A DNA stretch of 20,192 nucleotides, from contig JAWVZO010000027.1 of NCBI GenBank assembly GCA_033722135.1, positions 1-20,192 of the forward strand, given 5' to 3'. Positions 7,298-16,706 of this stretch are shown piece after piece. The notes under the pieces were generated by a model. It was not told the origin of the DNA. It was given only the letters and a program-made list of their open reading frames with translations, and searched no databases. Source of the stretch: QNFN01 sp033722135 (lineage in GTDB: Bacteria; Pseudomonadota; Gammaproteobacteria; QNFN01). Position 1 is the stretch's first letter, and every line of letters begins with the position of its first letter. Position numbers and translations under genes: made by a program.

Positions 7298-7804
7298 ATG
7301 GCCTCGTTCGAGACCGAGCTGCTCGCGCAGGTACCGCGCCTGAGGCGCTACGCCCGCGCCCTGACCGGCGACGCCACGCGCGCGGACGACCTCGTCCAGG
7401 ATTGCCTGGAGCGGGCCTGGCGGCGGATGAGGATGTGGCGGCGCGGCACCAACCTGCGGGCGTGGCTGTTCACGATCATGCACAACCTGTTCGTGAACCA
7501 GGTGCGCGGCGCGGCCCGGCGCGGCGTCGAGGTGCCGATCGAGCCGGACCACGCGGCCGCCGTCGCGCCCGGGCAGGAGGCGAGCCGCCTGGTCGACGAG
7601 CTCGACCGGGGGCTGGCGACGCTGCCGCCGGAGCAGCGCGAGGTGCTGCTGCTGGTCGCGCTGGAGGGGCTCACCTACGAGGAGGTCGCGGCCCAGCTCG
7701 ACGTCCCGCTCGGCACGGTGATGTCCCGGCTTTACCGGGCCCGGGAGCGGATGCGCTCGTGGGCCGATGCGCGCGCGCCGGCCGGACTGAGGGTGGTGAA
7801 GTGA
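7298..7804 (+). CDS. ECF-family RNA polymerase sigma factor
   Basis: The 168-residue protein is an extracytoplasmic-function sigma factor. Region 2 spans residues ~8-72 (VPRLRRYARALTGDATRADD, with DLVQDCLERAW and LRAWLFTIMHN). Region 4 spans ~108-153 (LPPEQREVLLLVALEGLTYE, then EVAAQLDVPLGTVMSRLYRA, the helix-turn-helix that reads -35 elements). No region 1 or 3 is present, as expected. The ATG at 7298 is preferred over ATGs at 7253 and 7256. It has GGAGGG at 7281-7286, region 2 begins just after it, and the candidate autoregulated promoter at 7222-7247 would put the transcript start at about 7254. Its stop TGA (7802-7804) overlaps the GTG of the anti-sigma gene, so the pair is translationally coupled. 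The domain pattern and partner resemble the group often annotated with RsiW-like anti-sigma factors; the subgroup is not certain. Confidence 0.93.
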   Translation: MASFETELLAQVPRLRRYARALTGDATRADDLVQDCLERAWRRMRMWRRGTNLRAWLFTIMHNLFVNQVRGAARRGVEVPIEPDHAAAVAPGQEASRLVDELDRGLATLPPEQREVLLLVALEGLTYEEVAAQLDVPLGTVMSRLYRARERMRSWADARAPAGLRVVK

Positions 7805-8553
7805 ACCGGACGAACGTGAATGAGGCCGACCTGCACGCCTATGTCGACGGCCACCTCATGCCGCACCGGCGCGCCGAGGTCGAGGCCTACCTCGAGGCCC
7901 ACCCCGACGAGGCGGCGCGGATCGCCGCCTACAGGCGGTTCGACGCGAGCCTGCGCGAGGCGTACGCCCCGTGGCTCGAGGCGCCGGTGCCCGCGCACCT
8001 GCACGACCCGGTCGTGCGCACCGCCTGGCCGCGACGTATCGCCGCCGCCGCAGCGTGGCTCGGAATCGGCGTCGCGCTCGGCTGGTCGCTGGCCGGGCGG
8101 CAGGTCGCGGTGCCCGGGTTCGACGAGCGTCTCGTCCACGATGCGTCGCGGGCACACGCGGTCTACGCGGTCGAGGTGCGCCACCCGGTCGAGGTCGGCG
8201 CGGAGGAGGAGGCGCACCTCGCCGCCTGGCTCTCCAAGCGGCTCGGCGCCGAGCTGCGCCCCCCCGCGCTCGGCGAGGCCGGCTACCACCTGGTCGGTGG
8301 GCGCCTGCTGCCTGCCGACGACGGTCCTGCGGCGCAGTTCATGTACGAGGACGGGGGCGGGCGTCGCCTGACGCTCTACGTGCGCCGCGCCACGGCCGAT
8401 ACCGGCACGACGGCGTTCCAGTACCGCAGCGACGGCGACCTGGGCGTCTTCTACTGGATCGACGGGTCGTTCGGCTACGCGCTGAGCGGCGAGCTGCCGC
8501 GCGCGCAGCTGCTGCACACGGCGCGGGTCGCCTACCGGGGGTTCAATCCCTAG
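7801..8553 (+). CDS. Membrane-bound anti-sigma factor
   Basis: The 250-residue product is predicted to hold the upstream ECF sigma factor at the membrane. The N-terminal cytoplasmic part has the anti-sigma pattern LHAYVDGHLMPHRRAEVEAY, one membrane helix lies at ~79-98 (IAAAAAWLGIGVALGWSLAG), and a periplasmic sensor-like domain fills 105-250. The usual His-x3-Cys-x2-Cys zinc motif of ZAS anti-sigma factors is absent; there is no Cys in the N-terminal part. The start is the GTG at 7801, which overlaps the sigma stop as GTGA; the next in-frame ATG is at residue 20, inside the conserved segment. GGTGGTGAA just upstream may serve as ribosome binding site. The periplasmic domain belongs to a type repeatedly seen with ECF sigma factors, but its signal is not known. 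Confidence 0.88.
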   Translation: MNRTNVNEADLHAYVDGHLMPHRRAEVEAYLEAHPDEAARIAAYRRFDASLREAYAPWLEAPVPAHLHDPVVRTAWPRRIAAAAAWLGIGVALGWSLAGRQVAVPGFDERLVHDASRAHAVYAVEVRHPVEVGAEEEAHLAAWLSKRLGAELRPPALGEAGYHLVGGRLLPADDGPAAQFMYEDGGGRRLTLYVRRATADTGTTAFQYRSDGDLGVFYWIDGSFGYALSGELPRAQLLHTARVAYRGFNP

Positions 8554-8677
8554 CGGTAGGCAGGCCAAGGTTCACCGCGCCGAACGGGTGGCGATGAAGC
8601 CTTGTACGGTGGCTTGTCCCCGCCGCCGCCGCGAGGCTCGGCAAGGCCATGTGGCCGATGGAATCTTCCATTTCCAG

Positions 8678-8705
8678 AAAAAAAGCGCCCGCATCACGCG
8701 GGCGC
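8678..8705 (-). terminator. Rho-independent terminator for the small exported protein gene
   Basis: On the reverse strand GCGCCCGC and GCGGGCGC form a perfect 8-bp stem with a 5-base loop, followed by seven T residues (A residues at 8678-8684 on the plus strand). It lies 23 bases after the stop of the gene at 8729-8974. This is the clearest intrinsic terminator in the window. Confidence 0.88.
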
Positions 8706-8728
8706 CCGGTTGCGTGGTCGTGACCGTC

Positions 8729-8974
8729 TCAGTTGGTCAGCAGCAGGCGCATCGCCTCGGCCATCTTGTCTTCGGACGCGCCGTGGTTCCCGGCGTTGTG
8801 CAGTTCCATGCCCTCGTCGCGCAGCGCGGCGACCTTGGCCTTGGTCGCGTCGTCGGCGCCCGAGTTCTCGAGGCCGGCGGTGATCGCCGCGGCGTCCTTG
8901 GGGCAGTGGCCGGCCAGCGCGACGCCGGCGAGGCCGAGGGTCAGCAGAATGGTAAGAAGGCTCTTGCGAATCAT
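8729..8974 (-). CDS. Small exported protein of unknown function
   Basis: The 81-residue precursor has a clear Sec signal peptide, a basic MIRK start, a hydrophobic core (LLTILLTLGLAGV) and an AxA-type site (ALA before GHCPKD). The mature protein of about 59 residues is mostly helical and charged. It has a single Cys right after the cleavage site, in HCPKDAAAI, and a C-terminal segment rich in charged residues and Met ending in LLLTN. Similar short proteins beginning HCPKD occur in proteobacteria as uncharacterised proteins; I know no function. GGGAGA lies a few bases before the ATG at 8974 on its strand. A motif matching that of the ECF sigma gene lies at 9047-9023, and a strong terminator follows the gene, so it is a stand-alone transcription unit. 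Confidence 0.85.
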   Translation of the reverse strand: MIRKSLLTILLTLGLAGVALAGHCPKDAAAITAGLENSGADDATKAKVAALRDEGMELHNAGNHGASEDKMAEAMRLLLTN

Positions 8975-9022
8975 CGATGGTCTCCCGTTGGGGCCCGGCT
9001 GACGTGCCGGGATACCCACGTG

Positions 9023-9047
9023 AACAGCACGCGCCGGGAAGTATTCC
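9023..9047 (-). promoter_or_regulatory. Candidate ECF-type promoter of the small exported protein gene
   Basis: Reading the reverse strand, GGAATA (9047 to 9042) is followed by 16 bases and GTT (9025 to 9023). The -35-like element, spacing and GTT are the same as at 7222-7246. The expected start point is about 40 bases before the ATG at 8974, leaving room for the GGGAGA ribosome binding site. Confidence 0.52.
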
Positions 9048-9091
9048 GGGGCCGCGCCGGGAAATTGACGCGGATCATCCCGGGCGGGAGG

Positions 9092-10042
9092 TCAGGCGAG
9101 ACCGGTCGCCTCGTCGAGGCCGAGCATGAGGTTGAGGTTCTGCACCGCCGCACCCGAGGCGCCCTTGCCGAGGTTGTCGAGCCGTGCGATCAGCGCGACC
9201 TGGGTGTCGTGGCCGAAGACGAACAGCTCCATCCGGTTGGTGCCGTTGCAGGCGACGGCGTCGAGGAAACCCCCGTCGGTCACCCCCTCGCCTGCGAACG
9301 GCATCACCTCGACGAAGCGCGAACCATCGTAATGCTCGGCGAGCAGCACATGGACCTCGCGGGCGGGCAGCGGCCTTGCCAGCGCACCGACGTGCAGCGG
9401 CACGCTGACCAGCATCCCGCGGTAGAAGCGCCCGACCACCGGCAGGAACACCGGCGGCCGGTCGAGGCCGCCGACCACGGTCATCTCGGGCAGGTGCTTG
9501 TGCGCCAGGCCGAGGGCGTAGTGGCGCGGGGCGTCCATGCGCGCGTCGCCGGGCGGCGCGGCGTCGTAGGCCTCGATCAGGCCCTTGCCGCCGCCGCTGT
9601 AGCCGGTCAGTGACGTGCAGCTCAGCGCGGCATCAGGGGCGATCACGCCGGCATCGACCAGCGGCCGCACCAGGGCGACGAAGCCGGTGGCGTGGCAGCC
9701 CGGATTGGCCAGGCGGCGCGCGCCGGCGACCGCCTCGCGCTGGGCCGGGGAGAGTTCGGGGAAGCCGTAGACCCAGTCCGCGGCGGTGCGATGGGCGGTG
9801 CTCGCGTCGATGAAGCGGGTGGTATCGCTGCCGCACAGGTCGACCGCTTCGCGCGCCGCGTCGTCGGGCAGGCAGAGGATCGCCACGTCGGCGGCGTCGA
9901 GCAGCTCGCGGCGCGCATCGGGGTCCTTGCGCCGCGCCGGGTCGATCGACAGCAGCTCGAGATCGTCGCGGGTGGCGAGCCGCTCGCGGATCTCCAAACC
10001 GGTGGTCCCGGCCTCGCCGTCGATGTAGATGGTCGGTTTCAT
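9092..10042 (-). CDS. argC: N-acetyl-gamma-glutamyl-phosphate reductase, short (type 2) form
   Basis: The 316-residue protein carries out the NADPH-dependent reduction of N-acetyl-glutamyl phosphate to the semialdehyde, the third step of arginine synthesis. The N-terminal nucleotide fold starts YIDGEAGTTGLEIRERL (6-22). The catalytic Cys116 sits in NPGCHATG (113-120). A Gly-rich segment, TGYSGGGKGLIEAYD, and the conserved C-terminal NLGKGASGAAVQNLNLMLG complete the family pattern. Its length matches the short form rather than the ~340-residue long form. The ATG at 10042 gives the usual MKPTIYIDG start. It is 52 bases downstream of typA on the same strand, so they may be co-transcribed. No other arginine gene is seen in the window. 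Confidence 0.95.
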   Translation of the reverse strand: MKPTIYIDGEAGTTGLEIRERLATRDDLELLSIDPARRKDPDARRELLDAADVAILCLPDDAAREAVDLCGSDTTRFIDASTAHRTAADWVYGFPELSPAQREAVAGARRLANPGCHATGFVALVRPLVDAGVIAPDAALSCTSLTGYSGGGKGLIEAYDAAPPGDARMDAPRHYALGLAHKHLPEMTVVGGLDRPPVFLPVVGRFYRGMLVSVPLHVGALARPLPAREVHVLLAEHYDGSRFVEVMPFAGEGVTDGGFLDAVACNGTNRMELFVFGHDTQVALIARLDNLGKGASGAAVQNLNLMLGLDEATGLA

Positions 10043-10094
10043 CTCGTCTCGCCCGTCATCGCCCGGGACAGGGTAGCGCGGATGCGGCGCCGCC

Positions 10095-11912
<1,818 letters not shown>

Positions 11913-11958
11913 GCAGGCGTTACCCGGCGACGAGGGGCAGCGAGTATACAGCACCCTT

Positions 11959-14580
11959 GTGCGGTGCGTATGCGGCTGCCTGGCGGCCTTTTCGCACCTC
12001 CTGGCGAGCGCCTGCGGTACCCTTCCCGAAGCGGCCCCGTCGGCGCCCGGCGACGCCTTCGAGGCGGAGCTCGTCGCGGTCGACCGCCTGCTCCAGGAAC
12101 GCCTGCCCCGTTCGGCGCTGGCCCGGCTCGAGGCCCTCGATCCGGCCGGCTCGCCCGGTGCCGAGGCACGCCTGGCGTGGCTGCAGGCACGGGCCGCGTT
12201 CGCCGCCGAGGACTACCCGCGTGCGGCCGGGGCGTGCGCTCGGCTGGCGCGACTCGCCGACGGGGACCCCGGCTGGCGCCCGACCTGCTGGGAGGTGGCG
12301 CTCGAGGCGGCTCCGGACCGCACGGTCGCCGCGTCCCGCGTCGCGGAGGCGATCGACGCGCTGCTCGCGCGCGCGCCGGGCGATTTCCGGCACCTACAGG
12401 CGGCCTACCTGGGGCACCTCGCGCGGCGCGACCAAACCGCGCGGCTGGCGCTGCTCGCGCGCCTCGCCGAGGCGGCGGACGACGACGCAGCACGCGCCTG
12501 GGTCGCCGCCACGCTGGCCGACGAGGCGCTCGGCGCGCCCTCGGCCGCGACGCGGCGCGGACTCGTGCGCCGGCTGCTCGCCCTCGCCCCGGACCATCGC
12601 CAGGCCGACGAAGCGGTCGCCTGGGTGCTCGGCGAGGCGGAGCCCGTGGACCTGGCCGCGGCCCGAGCCCTGATCGGCCTCGCGCCGGGCGAGATCCCCT
12701 CGTGGCGCGTCGCGCTGGCGCTCGCCGAGTGGGGGCTGGCACGCGGGACGCGGGCCGACCCGGACACCCTGGACGCCCTGCTCGACGCCGCCGAGGCCGG
12801 TGCCGCGCCGGCCACGCTGGTGCCCCCGAACGAGACCCTCGACCCGGCTTCGCGGGCCTGGCTCTGGGCGCGGGTCGCGGAACGCCTCGCGGTCGCCCGG
12901 GCCCGGTGGCTGGAACGGCAGGGCGCGCCACTCGGCGCGGCGGCGGTGCTGCGCGCCGCGCCGGAGCGCGACCCGCCGTCGGCAACCGTGCCGTACCTCC
13001 TCGGTCGCCTCGCCGAACGATCGGGCCGGGACGACGCGGCCCGCGCCCGCTACCTCGACGCGCTGCGCGCCGCGCCGCACCCGGACGCCGAGGCGCGGCT
13101 GGCGGCGTTGGTCGCATCGGAGGGGTTCCCGGGCACGCCGCGCGAGTGGGCCCTGGCGCGCGAGCCCGGCCCCGCGTTCGACGACGTGACCTCCACCGCC
13201 GGACTCGCCGGCGTCGCGGCCGGGCGCGTCGCGTGGCGCGACGTCGACCTCGACGGCGACCCCGACCTGCTGCTCGACGGCCGGCTGTTCGCCAACGACG
13301 GCCGGGGGCGGTTCGCCGAGGTGCCGCTGCCGCCGGGGCCCGCGGCGACCGGCGGCCTGCTCGCCGACGTGGACGGGGACGGCCGGGTGGACCTGCTGCT
13401 GACCGGCCAGGCCAACCGGCTGTTGCTCAACCGGCCTGGCGGCGCGTGGCGGCCCCGGGCATTGCCGGGGGGCTCGGGACGCCGGACCGAGGCCGCCGGC
13501 TTCGCCGACATCGACCGCGACGGCGACCTCGACCTCTACCTCGCCAACTACGAGCGCGGCGGCACGCGGCGCGGCCTGTGCCACGCCGACCAGCTGCTGC
13601 GCAACAACGGCGCGGGCCGCTTCCGCGACGTCACGGCCGAGGCGGGCCTGGAGCTCGAGCAGCCGCTCTGCGGGCGGGGCATGACCTGGGCCGACGTCGA
13701 CGGCGACGGGCGACCCGACGCCGTCGTCGGCAACTATCGCCTCGACCCGAACCTGCTGTGGCGCAACCGCGGCGCGGGCCGGTTCGAGGAGGCCGGCGGG
13801 CGCTGGGGCGTGCGCGGCACCAACCAGGGCGGGGCCTTCGGGCACACCATCGCCGTCGCGGCGGGCGACCTCGACGGCGACGGGCGCGAGGACCTGGTCC
13901 TGACCAACCTGGCGCACCCGCGCTTCATCGCGTTCTCCGACCGCACCCGGCTGCTCTACACCGGCGCCGGCACGCCGCCGCCGCTGCGCGACCGGCGCGC
14001 GGCAGCCGGGCTCCACTTCGCCGAGACCGAGTCCGACGCCGCGCTCGGCGACGTCGACAACGACGGCGACCTCGACCTGTTCGTCACCGCGATCTACCCG
14101 GGGCGCTGGTCGCGGCTCTACCTCAACGACGGCCGCGGGGGGCTCCGGGACGTCAGCTGGTCGGCCGGGGCCCGGGTCGCCAACGGCTGGGGCGCCGCGT
14201 TCGCCGACGCCGACGGCGACGGCCACCTCGACCTGCTGGTGGCGAGCCGGGACGGCGTTCGGCTGCTGCGCAACCGGGGCGGCGATGGCCACTGGCTCCG
14301 CGTGCGCATCGACGACCCGGGATGCCAGCGGGCCGGGGTCGGCGCGACGGTCCGGGCCACCTCGGAGGGGCGGGAACAGGTGCGCGTGGTGCGCATCGGC
14401 CGGGGCACGGGCAGCCAGGATGACCTCGTCGTCCACTTCGGACTCGGCGCCCGCACCGGGCCGGTCGAGCTGGCGGTCGAGAACGCCTGCGGCGGGACCT
14501 TCGGCGCGCGGCTGCCGGGTCCGGACCGGCGGGTCACGCTGCACGGCCCGGGAACGGACCGGACCGTCCTCAGCGATTGA
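11959..14580 (+). CDS. Predicted lipoprotein with VCBS/FG-GAP repeats and ASPIC/UnbV domain
   Basis: The ~873-residue protein appears exported. The N terminus is hydrophobic and ends LLASACGTL, a plausible lipobox with Cys19 if the GTG at 11959 is the start; ATGs at 11881, 11884 and 11911 are alternatives but would overlap typA or add a poor signal. Residues ~20-400 are an Ala/Arg/Leu-rich helical, TPR-like region. From ~407 (FDDVTSTAG) a beta-propeller follows with seven Asp-rich calcium motifs, such as DVDLDGDPD (~427), DVDGDGRVD (~470), DIDRDGDLD (~516), DVDGDGRPD (~578), DLDGDGRED (~636), DVDNDGDLD (~697) and DADGDGHLD (~750). A C-terminal ASPIC/UnbV domain (~774-862, GHWLRVRIDD, QVRVVRIGRGTGSQ, VHFGLGA) completes the CRTAC1-like layout. 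Its end overlaps folM convergently by 11 bases. A role in surface binding or adhesion is inferred only. Confidence 0.85.
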   Translation: MRCVCGCLAAFSHLLASACGTLPEAAPSAPGDAFEAELVAVDRLLQERLPRSALARLEALDPAGSPGAEARLAWLQARAAFAAEDYPRAAGACARLARLADGDPGWRPTCWEVALEAAPDRTVAASRVAEAIDALLARAPGDFRHLQAAYLGHLARRDQTARLALLARLAEAADDDAARAWVAATLADEALGAPSAATRRGLVRRLLALAPDHRQADEAVAWVLGEAEPVDLAAARALIGLAPGEIPSWRVALALAEWGLARGTRADPDTLDALLDAAEAGAAPATLVPPNETLDPASRAWLWARVAERLAVARARWLERQGAPLGAAAVLRAAPERDPPSATVPYLLGRLAERSGRDDAARARYLDALRAAPHPDAEARLAALVASEGFPGTPREWALAREPGPAFDDVTSTAGLAGVAAGRVAWRDVDLDGDPDLLLDGRLFANDGRGRFAEVPLPPGPAATGGLLADVDGDGRVDLLLTGQANRLLLNRPGGAWRPRALPGGSGRRTEAAGFADIDRDGDLDLYLANYERGGTRRGLCHADQLLRNNGAGRFRDVTAEAGLELEQPLCGRGMTWADVDGDGRPDAVVGNYRLDPNLLWRNRGAGRFEEAGGRWGVRGTNQGGAFGHTIAVAAGDLDGDGREDLVLTNLAHPRFIAFSDRTRLLYTGAGTPPPLRDRRAAAGLHFAETESDAALGDVDNDGDLDLFVTAIYPGRWSRLYLNDGRGGLRDVSWSAGARVANGWGAAFADADGDGHLDLLVASRDGVRLLRNRGGDGHWLRVRIDDPGCQRAGVGATVRATSEGREQVRVVRIGRGTGSQDDLVVHFGLGARTGPVELAVENACGGTFGARLPGPDRRVTLHGPGTDRTVLSD

Positions 14581-15328
14581 CCACCGACTGCCCGCCGTCG
14601 ACCGGCAGCACGTGCCCAGTGACGTAGCCGGCGTCGCGGTAGAGGTAGAGCACCGCGCGGGCGATGTCGTCGGGGTCGCCGAGGCGGCCGAGCACCGACT
14701 GATCGAGGACCGCCTGCCGCTCGGCCTCCGACAGCCCCGCCTCCGGCCAGAGGATCGCCCCGGGGGCGACGCCGTTGACGCGCACCGCGGGGCCGAGCTC
14801 CCGCGCCAGCGACTTGGTCAGCATCGCCAGGCCGGCCTTGGCGATCGAGTAGATCGGGTGGCCGGCCAGCGGGCGCTCGGCGTGGATGTCGACGATGTTG
14901 ACGATCGCTCCGCCGCTCGCCTCGAGGTGCGGCCGCGCCGCCTGGGCGAGGAAGAACGGGGCGCGCAGGTTGCTGCCGAGCAGCTCGTCCCACTGCGTCG
15001 GCGTCGCCCCAGCGAGCGGGGTCGGGTAGAACGTCGAGGCGTTGTTGACCAGCAGGTCGAGGCGACCGAAGGCGTCGGCCGCGCCGTCGACCAGCGGCGC
15101 CAGCGCCGCGTGATCGAGCAGGTCGGCCTGGAGCAGGGTCGCCGAGCCGGGGCGCTGCGCGTCGAGCTCCGCGGCGAGGATCTCCGCGGCCCGCACGGAG
15201 TGCCGGTAGTGGATCGCCACGGCCATGCCGGCCGCGTGCAGCCGCCGGGCGATCGCCGCGCCGATGCGATGCGCCGCGCCGGTCACCAGCGCGGCATGAC
15301 CCTCCAGCGGGGGTGTAGAATCGTCCAT
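14570..15328 (-). CDS. folM: Pteridine reductase / dihydromonapterin reductase (short-chain dehydrogenase)
   Basis: The 252-residue protein is a short-chain dehydrogenase of the FolM/PTR1 type, which reduces dihydropterins or dihydrofolate with NADPH. The cofactor loop reads TGAAHRIG (16-23), with the Arg typical of pteridine reductases rather than the FabG TGxxxGIG. NNASTFYPTPL follows at ~95-105. The catalytic region has Asp147 in VDIHAERPLAGHPIYSIAKAG, where ordinary family members have Ser, with Tyr160 and Lys164. This Asp and the following Pro are diagnostic of pteridine reductases. The ATG at 15328 (MDDSTPPLEGHAALVTG) places the fold right after a short lead. It ends inside the tail of the VCBS gene (14570-14580 shared) and is divergent from the methyltransferase gene. 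The exact substrate is not certain. Confidence 0.9.
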   Translation of the reverse strand: MDDSTPPLEGHAALVTGAAHRIGAAIARRLHAAGMAVAIHYRHSVRAAEILAAELDAQRPGSATLLQADLLDHAALAPLVDGAADAFGRLDLLVNNASTFYPTPLAGATPTQWDELLGSNLRAPFFLAQAARPHLEASGGAIVNIVDIHAERPLAGHPIYSIAKAGLAMLTKSLARELGPAVRVNGVAPGAILWPEAGLSEAERQAVLDQSVLGRLGDPDDIARAVLYLYRDAGYVTGHVLPVDGGQSVVNR

Positions 15329-15401
15329 CGATCCCGGCGCGGCATGGGTGTCACGCCACTCTAGCAGACCGCCTTCCGGCGCACCCCGCGAAGCCCCGAC
15401 C

Positions 15402-16586
15402 ATGCACGAACACCTCGACCGCCTGCCCGAGCCGGAGCCCGACGCGCGAGCCCACGGAGACCGGGTCGCGGCGCGGCTCGGCGAGGCGATCGCCGAAGCC
15501 GGCGGCGCGTTGCCGTTCGACCGCTTCATGGAGCTGGCGCTCTACGCGCCCGGCCTGGGCTACTACAGCGCCGGCGCGCGCCGCTTCGGCCGCGGTGGGG
15601 ACTTCGTCACCGCACCGGAGGTCTCGTCGCTGTTCGGCCGCTGCCTCGCCGCGCAGGCAGCCGAGGTCCTCGAGCGGCTCGGCGGCGGCGACCTGCTGGA
15701 GCTCGGCGCCGGCCGCGGCACCCTCGCCGCGGACCTGCTCGAGGCCCTCGAGGCGCGTGACCGCCTGCCCGGCCGCTACCTGATCCTCGATGTCAGCGGC
15801 GCGCTGCGCGAGGAGCAGCGCGAGACCCTGGCGCGCCGCGTGCCCGGCCTGCTCGACCGGGTCGCCTGGCTCGACGCCCTCCCGGCGGGCGGATTCCGCG
15901 GCCTGGTGCTCGGCAACGAGGTGGCCGACGCGCTGCCGGTCAGCCGCTTCCGGCTCGCCGGCGGCCGCGTGCTCGAGGCGCACGTCCGGCAGGGAGCCGA
16001 CGGGGGCTTCGCGTGGAGTTGGCCGGAGGCGGGCGGGGCGCTTGCCTCGCGGGTCCGCGCGCTGCTCGACGAGGTCGGCCCGCTGCCGGACGGCTACACC
16101 TCGGAACTCTGCCCGCGCCTGGAGCCGTGGATCGCCTCGCTGGCCGGGGCGCTCGACGCCGGCGCGCTGCTGCTGGTCGACTACGGCTACCCGCGTCGCG
16201 AGTACTACCTTCCGGAGCGGGTCGACGGCACGCTGCAGTGCCATTACCGGCACCGGGCGCACGACGATCCGCTCCGTCTCGCCGGGCTGCAGGACATCAC
16301 CGCCCACGTCGATTTCACCGCCCTGGCCGAGGCCGGTCACGCGGCCGGGCTGGCGGTCGCCGGCTACACCACCCAGGCCCACTTCCTGCTCGGATGCGGA
16401 CTCGACGCGCTCCTCGGGGCCGACGACGGCGACGTCACCGCCGCGCGGCTCGCCCGCGCGAGCGAGGCCAAGACCCTGGTCCTGCCGGGCGAGATGGGCG
16501 AGCGGTTCCAGGTCCTCGCGATGACCCGGGGGGTCGCCGGGCCGTGGCGCGGCTTCGCGCTGCGCGACCTCCGCGCCCGCCTCTAG
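15402..16586 (+). CDS. SAM-dependent methyltransferase, MidA/NDUFAF7 family
   Basis: The 394-residue protein belongs to the MidA/NDUFAF7 family (COG1565, DUF185). The eukaryotic member methylates an Arg of complex I subunit NDUFS2; the bacterial role is less clear. Family signatures are RFMELALYAPGLGYY (41-55), GDFVTAPEVSSLFG (66-79), the SAM motif LLELGAGRGTLA (98-109) and NEVADALPV (172-180, usually NEVLDALPV). Further on are LLLVDYGYPRREYYLPER, then LQCHYRHRAHDDPL and a late GEMGERFQVLAMTRG. The ATG at 15402 gives a short lead before the fold; the same frame opens at 15348 but would overlap the folM promoter region. No strong Shine-Dalgarno sequence is seen. It is divergent from folM across 73 bases. 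The substrate is unknown. Confidence 0.9.
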   Translation: MHEHLDRLPEPEPDARAHGDRVAARLGEAIAEAGGALPFDRFMELALYAPGLGYYSAGARRFGRGGDFVTAPEVSSLFGRCLAAQAAEVLERLGGGDLLELGAGRGTLAADLLEALEARDRLPGRYLILDVSGALREEQRETLARRVPGLLDRVAWLDALPAGGFRGLVLGNEVADALPVSRFRLAGGRVLEAHVRQGADGGFAWSWPEAGGALASRVRALLDEVGPLPDGYTSELCPRLEPWIASLAGALDAGALLLVDYGYPRREYYLPERVDGTLQCHYRHRAHDDPLRLAGLQDITAHVDFTALAEAGHAAGLAVAGYTTQAHFLLGCGLDALLGADDGDVTAARLARASEAKTLVLPGEMGERFQVLAMTRGVAGPWRGFALRDLRARL

Positions 16587-16706
16587 CACCAGATCGATCA
16601 AGGTCTTGCGGCCTTGCCAGAGCCTGGCAGGCGCGGCAGACTGGTCAGTCACGGTGGTACCGGCACCGGCGTGGCGCGGCTGCCGGCCGACCGGACAGGA
16701 GGCGCC

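Noticed and set aside
16615..16629. Perfect dyad TGCCAG-AGC-CTGGCA upstream of rpfG, considered as an operator, terminator stem or sigma-54 site
   Set aside because: The stem is only 6 bp with no T tract, and the spacing of GG and GC does not fit a -24/-12 sigma-54 promoter. It may be a regulator site, but nothing else supports it.
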